This document shows positions 55,925 through 64,000 of a stretch of DNA of 64,000 nucleotides, one piece after another (position 1 is the first letter of the stretch; every line of letters starts with the position of its first letter). A model generated the notes under the pieces. That model ran no database searches. It was not told the origin of the DNA and worked only from the letters and a program-made list of their open reading frames with translations. The DNA is from Cephalopachus bancanus (Eukaryota > Chordata > Mammalia > Primates > Tarsiidae). The position numbers and the translations under genes were made by a program. Location of the stretch: NCBI GenBank assembly GCA_027257055.1, contig JAPVLO010000232.1:3720001-3784000 (forward strand), in the 5' to 3' direction.

Positions 55925-58900
55925 AACAGTTTATTTCTTAAAAAGCCTCTTAACACTTCATAGATAAAATCGTGTGTGTAGTTTAATGTTCCCGTTTAGC
56001 AATTTGAAGTTGTCTATGGCCGCCAGTGTGGTTCTGTGGCCTGCACCATTCTATTGGGACTCTCAGCTCATGGCAAGCTGGGCGTTACCCCTGGCCTTGT
56101 ACAGTAAACATTCAGGAGGCAGCCCTGGGGTTGTGAGCTTTCCCTTCCAACTCCCCTACCCCTCGTTCTCCTCATCCTCCATCTGGGCTGTCAGGCACCT
56201 GGCAGTCACTGGAGCCAACCACTGTTCTCCTTTTGTTTCCTGTGTTTTCTAGGACTTTCTGTTTGTTTATTGATCCTACACAGATGTAGTATATGTTTAC
56301 TTGTGCTGGATACTATGCCCTTGAGATACAACAGAGAACCGAACCCATTTTTGCCTTTGAGGGGGCAAAAGAAAAGAAAGGGACCATCACTGTGTCACCC
56401 AGACTGATACTGGCCTTCTAACTTTTGTTCTCCCTTTCCTCTATATTAACAGAGCTCCTAATGTTTAGCTAGGCATATGACCACCCAAAAGACTAACATT
56501 TCTAAAGTTTGCCTACTGCCAGCATGCACATGCAATTTAATTCTGCCCAATAGGATGTGATTAAATGTGATGTGTGTAACTTCAGTCATACTCTCAAAGG
56601 GAGTGAACGGCCCTCCTGCTTCCCAGCCCAGCATGTGTGTGAAGACATGAGTACGAAGGAAGCTGGTGGTTGGTGGTGAGCAGTCCAGGCCTTGCAGCCA
56701 GCACTAGGGGGAAGACAGAGCAACAAGATGAGGAAATTAGGGTTCCTGATACTGTGCGGTGCTGCATCTTGGTGATGTCCTGGCCAGAGCCACCATGAGA
56801 GAAGGCTCACTCTCACTTGTGAAGTCACTGGTGCTTTGCTCTGTCACGTGCAGTCCTGCCATATCCTCATTAATTCAGCATGCAGAGAAGTGATGGCATC
56901 TCCAACAGACACTGTCATGGAGTTGTGCCTGCATATATGTGCAACAGGGATGTATGTATAAGGAATGGGAAAGGCAGGGAGGCTTTTATGAGGACTTAAG
57001 GCTTAGCTCAGTTATGAAGGTTGAAGAGAAACTTTCCAGATAAGAAAGAAGGGGCAGGCATGTCAGGCGCTGGGCGCAGTGTGGATAAATGTATGAAGGT
57101 GTGAGGGTAGAGGCTGTTCTCTTGCGAGAGTTTCAAAACATAAATTTGATATAACTTTTTCTATAATTAAGGAATCTAGTTTATACTTACAGACCTCCAC
57201 TGATTATAACTGATTACCCTCAGGAACCAGAGGTGATATAATGTACACCCAAAACTATTGTGAATGGCTGTGGCCATTGTTCATCCTAACAATTAAGAGA
57301 CTAAGAATTAATGAGAACCAGTAGTGACTTTGTGATGACAGGAAAGCAGAGGTCATTTACTTGAGCAGAGGCTAAATGGTATCATATGCTAGCTTTTCTG
57401 AGTGGTGTTCAAGTGTTATAGCCATACAACTTTATTATTAACAATCTTTTAGAAAAAGGAACTTTGTTTTAAAAGCAGTTATTGTAGCATGTCATATCAG
57501 ATTGTGCATGGCAAAGGTTGCTGGGCATACTGGCATAGTCTGGATCATGATGGACCAGCACAGCATGTTTCTAAAGTACCTTAGGTTAAAAATAGAATGT
57601 TCAGCTTAAACTGCACGTGATTGTAATGGTGGCTTGGTTCTTTGTCTGGAGATGGCAGAGCTCTGTGTGCTCACATCAGATTTCCAGCTTATAATTTTGG
57701 TGTGGATGAAAATATGCATTAAGTTACTTTTGGCTTCCCCACAATTTTAAACTGGAAAAGCCCATATCACAGTAATATATGATAGTATGTATGAGTGCTA
57801 CATGAATATTGTAATAGTCATAATATAGGATGTTCATTCTTAGAATTGTGATGACATCCACTGAATTGCAGCCAGTAATTTGCATATTCATGCCCACTTA
57901 GCTCAAATAAGTCCCTGTTTGTTTGCACATTAATGTCTGATTTCAGCACCAGCTAACGAATTTACATATCCCTGTTCAGTTGGTTAGTGATGTTCTTCTG
58001 TGGAAGATTGATGCGACTCTGCTTGGGTGTTGAGTAGCTTGGGGAGTGTTGTGGCTCTAATGAGAGAGTCATTGTTACTCATCCTGGTTTTTCTAGACTT
58101 GTCACTTTACCTTTCTGAGCTCTAGATTATTCCTTTGTATAATGAAGCTGACACTGCCTAGTTTTTAGGGTTATTGTATTAATTGACACATGGGAGGCCA
58201 TGATGCCCAGTCAGCATCTCCAGGCCAAGTCTATTGTGGGCCCTGCTCCTTGAATCTCTCCTGTATAAGGCAGAGTTCTCAGTGCTGTGGAACACAAGAC
58301 ATACTAACAGTTACAGATGAGTGAATATTGTGAGCATACTGGGGAGCACCGAGGGGAGCACATGAGGAGTCCTTACACTGAACTGGAAAGTTAGCTAACT
58401 AGACCAGCCAAGAGAAGGGAGCTCATTGGAGGTAGGGAGAAGATGGGGATGAGCACAGGCAGGTGTGTGAGGGTTCCATGGATGCGCAGGCATTGTGTTG
58501 TGGTTAAATGCAGAGTGTATGGGAAAGATCGTAACTTGACAAGGGATTGGAACTCGACAAGTAGGCAGACCTCACAAGACCCAAGATGTAGCAGGAAGAT
58601 TTGGGTTTTGTCCTGTGGGTGATACGGAATCCTCTAAGGGCTTAAAGCAGGAGAGTGACATAATTAAACCCACGTTTTAGAAAAACTTTTCTTATGACTG
58701 TGTAGATAATGAACTGAGTGCAGCAAGATTGGGAACAAGGAGTCAAATTGTGTTGTTATTTCAGGTTAGAGCTCATGGAATATGATGCCAGCTTTTCAGG
58801 AGAGGTGGAAGAGCTCAAAAACCTAATTTGGAGTAGAATTCAGTTGAACTTGATGACTCATTCTGTGCGGGGTTTGAGCAGGAAATAGGCATTTTGGCTG

Positions 58901-59475
58901 ATTCCCAGTTTTCCAATCTGGTGACTTGGATAGGTAATGATGTTATTTGCTAAGATAGAAAATGCAAAAAGAGGGGTAGTTTTTATATAATGCTATGCTT
59001 CTCTTCTCGTTTTGTTTAGGTCTATCTAATCTAACTTAATATAGTTTTATACGTAGTCTAATCTAATCTAGTATCTTCTCCCACAAGTTTAAGGCTTCCA
59101 GCAGTTTGTGATTGCCTATAACCATTCCCCTTCCTATGTTTAGAGTATTTTCTTCCATCTTCCTCGTGTATTTTTAAATTACAAGTATTACTTCTTTCTA
59201 GGTTTGGTTGATCTGTTAGTTTTAGTGCTCATTTTAGTTTCTGAAGAATATGAATTCTTTAATTTTTATGTCTGGATGTACCCTGTATTTTTGTTATTAA
59301 AATCAAATTACCATCCATCTTTCTTAATAACTTGCTCTGTGATTTTTGTTCAGGTTACTTAACTGGTTTTCTCAGGTGTAAAGGGAAGGAGTGAAGTGAT
59401 TTCTGTGGGCCTCATTCATCTCCAGCCCCCTAGTTTTCTGTCACTTGCTCACCCTGTTCCTCAAAGATCAGAGAC
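55925..59475. other. Mostly unique sequence with MIR trace
   Basis: A MIR 3'-like stretch is seen at 58090-58190 (TTGTCACTTTACCTTTCTGAGCTCTAG). Phrases at 57040-57110 and 58590-58680 resemble old mammalian repeats that I cannot name. No exon is found. Confidence 0.45.
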
Positions 59476-59479
59476 TAAG

Positions 59480-59695
59480 GACTAGTTGGAGGCGCAGAGT
59501 GTGGTCTCGGAGTCTGGCTCATGACCTAGATGACATGGGACACATCCACTCCTCTTCATGTGAGTTTCGTTTTCTATAAACTGTGATTGTAATATATCTA
59601 ACCTCATAGGGCCATAGTGAGTATGTAATATGTTAAAACAGGTAAAATGTTTAGAACTGTGCCTGCCACATATCAAGTATCTAGTAAATATTAAT
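59480..59695 (+). mobile_element. MIR SINE, sense
   Basis: GGAGGCGCAGAGTGTGGTCTCGGAGTCTGGCTCATGACC ... ACCTCATAGGGCCATAGTGAGTATGTAATATG ... TAGAACTGTGCCTGCCACATATCAAG follows MIR from near its 5' region to its 3' part. Confidence 0.8.
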
Positions 59696-59699
59696 GACC

Positions 59700-59795
59700 A
59701 TTACTTTACCTGTGACACCCAGCACTGAGTAGCATTCTACACACACAGGAGGCGCTTAGTAAATGTTTTATTAAAATGAATGAATGAATAACCAT
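59700..59795 (+). mobile_element. LINE-2 3'-end fragment
   Basis: CCCAGCACTGAGTAGCATTC, then GGAGGCGCTTAGTAAATGTTTTATT and GAATGAATGAAT, match the L2 3' end. Confidence 0.6.
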
Positions 59796-61560
59796 GTTAA
59801 TGGACAAGTAAGTTCAAGTGGTGTCTACCAGAATGGTTCCTAGAAATTGTTTTTTCCCCTTTTTTCCTCTATTTTTTTCTTTGACAAAAGTCTTTTTAGA
59901 GTGTTGAGAAATTGTGTTCAGAGATCATCCCAATCTTGTAATGTTACATAGCATCCAGTGTGAAACTGTAGCTGGATTTCACATCTGCCCTAACTAAGAG
60001 GGCCACTCTTAGTGACTTGTTCTTATACCCACCCCAGAGATAAATAAATATCCATGGCCATAATGAACATGGTCATTTCTCTTCAAAACAATTTTGATCT
60101 TCAATGTTACTAACTCTGAATATTGCTGCACAAATAATTTAGAACAATTAGAATATGGAAATTAAAGAGGTTAAAATGGAAAGTGCATCTTTTTTATTTA
60201 TGGTTGAACTACTTCTCAGAATTTGGCAGTGTATTGTGTACATTGTTGTTTTACCTTCTTCTTGCCTCCAGTTTGAAATCACTTCCTTGCTGCTTGTGAA
60301 AACAAAACTTAAAAAGAAATTGTACTCCAACTCATGATTTGCTAACAGCTCTTAGCCTAAAATATGTTAGAACTAGCAGCAATATCAATTAGAACCATCA
60401 AAGAAAATACGTTGAAATTTTCTTTTGAAAACAAAATACATTATCAAAAACAAAAAAAGATGGTTTTATATGTCAGAGTTTTCCAAAGAAACAGGATGAA
60501 TATGTATGTTGGGATTTAGAAACAGCTTCATTGTGAAGGATTAGCATGTGCAATTATGGAGACTGAGACATCTCATGATCTGCTGTCTCCAGGTAGAGAC
60601 CCAGGAGAACCCCTGCTATAGTTCTGGTCCAAACGCGAAGGCCTGAAAAATAGGTGCCAGTGGAGTCAGTCCTAGTCTTAGATAGAAGTCCTGGACATTG
60701 GGGAGTGAATTGTGTAAGTTTTGGTTGTAGTTGAAGGCCAGAAGACTATGAGTGCCAGTGCCCAGGGGCAAGAGAGGATGAGTGTCCCAGCTCTTGCAGA
60801 GAGTGAATGTGCCCTCCCTCTTACTATTTGTACCATTTAGGTCCTCATTGGATTGGATGATACATTGGTGAGGAGGATTTTCTTTACTCAGGCATAAGTA
60901 TTCCAATGTTAATCTCTTCCAGAAACACCCTTGCAGACACACCCAGATGTAATGCTTTATCAGCCGTCTGGTATCCCTTAGCCAGTCAAGTTGACATATG
61001 AAATTAGCCATCACAGACAGAAATAAAGGAAAAAAGTAAAAATAAAGTTTACAGTTAATCTGAAAGGGAAACTTTTGAATTGACTTGGAAAGCAATCAAT
61101 AAATTGTTTATGGAGAGCGTTTTCCACAGCATGGTTGCTGAAAGAGGACTGATAAAGTAAGGCTGTTGATGGGACAAACCATTCATGCATTTGCCTCTAG
61201 AGCTCTTATTGAGAACCAGTAATTCCATCTCCACTTAAATATGTCATGAATTCTTTTTAAAAACTTGTCAAGATCTTTTGCCGTAAGAAGTATTTAATGT
61301 CTAAATTGAATGGTTGACTTTGATAGTTTCTAAACTACAGTATTTGCTCTGACTAACACAATAGATGTAGTTTCCTTAGAATAGATACAGAATTTGGTTT
61401 AACTAGGATAAGCAACCGAAGTCCTTTGTCATCTCCAAATTATAGTCTGGTCTTTTCTGCCATCACTTCCAGGACGTTTTTAGGCACATGTAATGCCCAA
61501 GGGGGGAATAGTTAGCTCATTTTAAGTAACTTCTTCCTTCATTGGATTTAGATGGTTTCC
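59796..61560. other. Unique non-coding sequence
   Basis: The longest minus-strand frame (60616-61095, 159 codons) lacks splice or family support and looks random. Confidence 0.45.
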
Positions 61561-61799
61561 ATTTAGTTTTGTCCATATTTTTGTTTATATTTTGAAATTT
61601 GTAGCTCCTGTAAATACTTTTAGAAGTAGTATTACACATGATATAAACACAAATTGTGTCTCTAGCACAATGTATAGGTGCTTATGAATGAATTCTTCCT
61701 GTCCTTTCTCCCTTTTCTCTACCTTACTGTCCCACTAATATTACTGCCATCTCATGCTTCACTTACGAGTGAATGTACCTACAGTAAAGTGTGTAAAGT

Positions 61800-62240
61800 G
61801 CACTTAAGTGAACAACTAAATTTTTGCCTCTATATGCTGTCATGTAGCCACCACCCAGATGGGTTTTTCCTGCCTTTTACCATCCCCTGAAGACCAACAC
61901 TATTTTGATTTCTAATGCCATCACTTAGTTTTGCTGTTCTTTAACTTGTATGAGTAGAATCATATAGCGTCCTGTGTATATGACTTCTTCACATGATGTC
62001 TGTGAAATCTATTCTTGTTAATATGCATATCAGTTTGTTTTTATTGTGCAATATTTCATTCTGTGACTGTTGACTATTGAACTATTTATTAATTCTCCTT
62101 TTAGACTTTTATTATTTCCACTTTGGGGCTGCTGTAGATAATTCTGCTATGAACAGTTTTTACATATGTGCTTATTTCTCTTGGCGTATACCTAGAGGTG
62201 AAATTGCAGGGTTATGAGGTAGGCAGAGGCTTAGCTTTAG
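61800..62240 (-). mobile_element. Old LINE-1-type fragment, antisense
   Basis: The plus strand reads GTATGAGTAGAATCATATAG, TTTCCACTTTGGGGCTGCTG, CTGCTATGAACAG and CTCTTGGCGTATACCTAGAGGTGAAATTGCAGGGTTATGAGG, matching the reverse complement of an old L1 3' portion. Confidence 0.65.
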
Positions 62241-62744
62241 AGGATACTAATGTGCATTTTACAATTGTAGGGTTAATGAGAAATTGTATGACAGTTTCAA
62301 TTGCTCTATTTTCTCACTGATGTGATTTTATTAGCCCAAGTTTTCACCATTCTGTTGGGTATGTAGTCTACCTTATTTATTATTATTATTTTTTAAAGTA
62401 TCTCTAAGCTCTCCCTACTTTTACTGCTCTTCCCCTGCCCGCCTTCTGGCAGGAGTTTCTGGATATGATTATTTACTTTACAAGCTACGTATAAATGACT
62501 GATGTATAGTACAACTTTTCATAGTTCAGTGATCTTCTGTTCTTCTAGAGGAAGCCTGAATGTGTATATATAGTTTCTATTCAAAATTCTTGGGTGACCT
62601 TTCTTGCTCAAGATCACCTCATTTCCTTGACCTTGAGGTGGAAGATAAAGGTATTTCTTTAGGCTCTGCCATTTTTTGGTCAATGATTTTCTATTTTGAA
62701 TTATATCTTTATTACACGTCTTACTGATATTCCCACTGGGAGTA

Positions 62745-63358
62745 GGCAAGATTCCAAAATGACCCCAGTGCCTGACCCATGCCCTTGTATAATACATCCT
62801 TTGTATGTGTGGGTGGTATCTATGAATATGATGGACTGTTACTCTCATGATTAGTTTATATTATATGGCAACACTGAAGTGATTTTGTGAATGTGATTAA
62901 GTCTCTGATGATTTTATTTGGAGCAATCAAAAGGGAGATTGGTTGGGCCTGACCTTGTCAGTTGAACGCTTAATAGACAAGGAGCACCAGTAGGTGCTCC
63001 AGCCTTGAAGAAATAATTCTTGTGAGAAGATTAGGCCTTGTGGTAAGGACCTGGAGAGTGCTCCCTGGCCAATAACCGCGGACAAATAGAGCCTTCATTC
63101 CTATAGCCACAAGTGACAGAATTCTGCCAACAACTAGAGTGAGCTAGGAAAAGGGCCCTGAACCTTAGGTAAACTTGTGCCTTAGCCCACTGCCTTGACT
63201 TCAGCCTACCGAGACCCTGAGCACTGGACTCAACTAATCCGTGCCTAGATTTATAACCTGTAGAAATTGTGAGATAATTTGCATTGGTTTCAGCTGCTAA
63301 ATTTGTGTTAATTCGTATTAATTTTTTGTTACATATCAATAGAAAACTAATACACAGC
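62745..63358 (+). mobile_element. Old LTR-like repeat (MaLR-like), sense
   Basis: Ordered phrases: GTGAATGTGATTAAG, CAATCAAAAGGGAGATTGG, GAATTCTGCCAACAAC, GACTTCAGCCTACCGAGACCCTGAGC, GAAATTGTGAGATAAT, and an ending TGTTACATATCAATAGAAAACTAATACAC. The family is assigned from memory. No internal retroviral region is seen. Confidence 0.6.
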
Positions 63359-63719
63359 CCAACCTTGATATTCTTCCTTTGAGACTCCAAGTATTTCCTC
63401 AGACTAATGGATGAAAGTTGCCAGACTAGTTCTCTTACTGTAAGAAAGGAAAACTATAATTTTTCCTCTCTCCAAATTTACTCCAGTTGTCTGTCAGACT
63501 AAAAATTTTTCTTTGCCTCGCCAATTCTCTATGACTTTAATTTGGAAGCTGGGGTCTTTGGGGAAGGCTGCAGGCCTAGTAGGTTTTCTGTGGGCTTTAT
63601 AGTATGAAATAACAGTTTTGAAACTATTTGTAACTATACATTCATTAGTAAAATGTCCTTGTTAGGATGACTTTGAGGAAAGCAGTACAGGTTGATACTT
63701 CTCGGAGTTCTCTCATGGG

Positions 63720-64000
63720 CACCTGACGCCAAACATACCCAGATCAAGTTCATGCCCTCCTCTTCTCTGTGCCACCTAGACCTGCCCTCTTCAGAGTACC
63801 TGGTTTCTTCAGATGGCACTGTGCTCAGCTCACCAGCCCTGGAAACCTTCCTTGACTTCCGCCTTTGCCCTGCACAGTCATACTGCTGCACCGTCTGCCT
63901 CTTCTAGGTTCTAATTGCCATCATCTCTGGGTTGTTCCTGCCTCTATCTTGAATCCCTCCAAACTCCAGTCTGCTCTTTATACTGGACCTAGAGTGATCT
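63720..64000 (+). mobile_element. LINE-2 body fragment, sense, running off the window
   Basis: CACTGTGCTCAGCTCACCAGCCC ... CCTTGACTTCCGCC ... TGAATCCCTCCAAACTCC ... CCTAGAGTGATCT follows the L2 3' half. It continues past the window end. Confidence 0.65.

Noticed and set aside
60616..61095. 159-codon minus-strand frame
   Set aside because: There are no splice sites, no repeated motifs and no family resemblance. The length is possible by chance in 64 kb.
1..64000. tRNA, rRNA or CRISPR features
   Set aside because: The T-arm-like sequences belong to Alu elements and lack the rest of a tRNA. No array of direct repeats with unique spacers is present.

Overview
The window is nuclear DNA from a primate outside the monkey-ape-human group. 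The main evidence is its Alu content. It holds about 17 Alu insertions or pieces, some AluJ-like and the larger share from a distinctive younger lineage, with no clear AluS or AluY. Shared features of that lineage include 'TGGCTCAGCCTGTAATC', a T-arm-like B box, an 'AATAAATCAAAAAATC' linker and the ending 'GACTCCAACTC' before the A tail. I favour tarsier because the usual lemur and loris Alu signatures and their tRNA-derived SINEs are missing. That assignment is inference from memory of the families, not a search.

The sequence is mostly interspersed repeats and unique non-coding DNA. One plus-strand protein gene is supported by two internal exons (35009-35154 and 39682-39770). Both have good splice sites, and their reading frames join across a 4.5-kb intron. 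I could not name the gene. A third, much weaker exon candidate lies at 698-743.

The standout element is a full-length LINE-1 on the minus strand (about 47236-53500). It is flanked by an exact 15-bp target-site duplication and has intact ORF1 (321 aa) and ORF2 (1271 aa). Its 5' UTR is about 1.2 kb, ends in a CpG-rich tandem repeat, and carries a CTCF-like and a YY1-like site. The endonuclease motif carries Leu instead of Ser at residue 228. It therefore looks young but may not be fully active.

Region by region: 1-9.6 kb has three young Alus, an old LTR, a minisatellite and a decayed Tigger transposon. 9.6-28.8 kb is mostly unique sequence with old L1, L2, MIR and DNA-transposon pieces and several Alus. 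28.8-34 kb is an old antisense L1 split by an Alu whose A tail has become a 661-bp pyrimidine tract. 34-47 kb holds the two exons, an old repeat split by L1, nested Alus and two alternating purine-pyrimidine or AT tracts. 47.2-53.5 kb is the intact L1. 53.5-64 kb is largely unique, with one Alu, MIR, L2, LTR and L1 remnants. There are no convincing rRNA, tRNA or CRISPR features. Several independent two-copy tandem duplications of 18-60 bp are scattered through the unique sequence.
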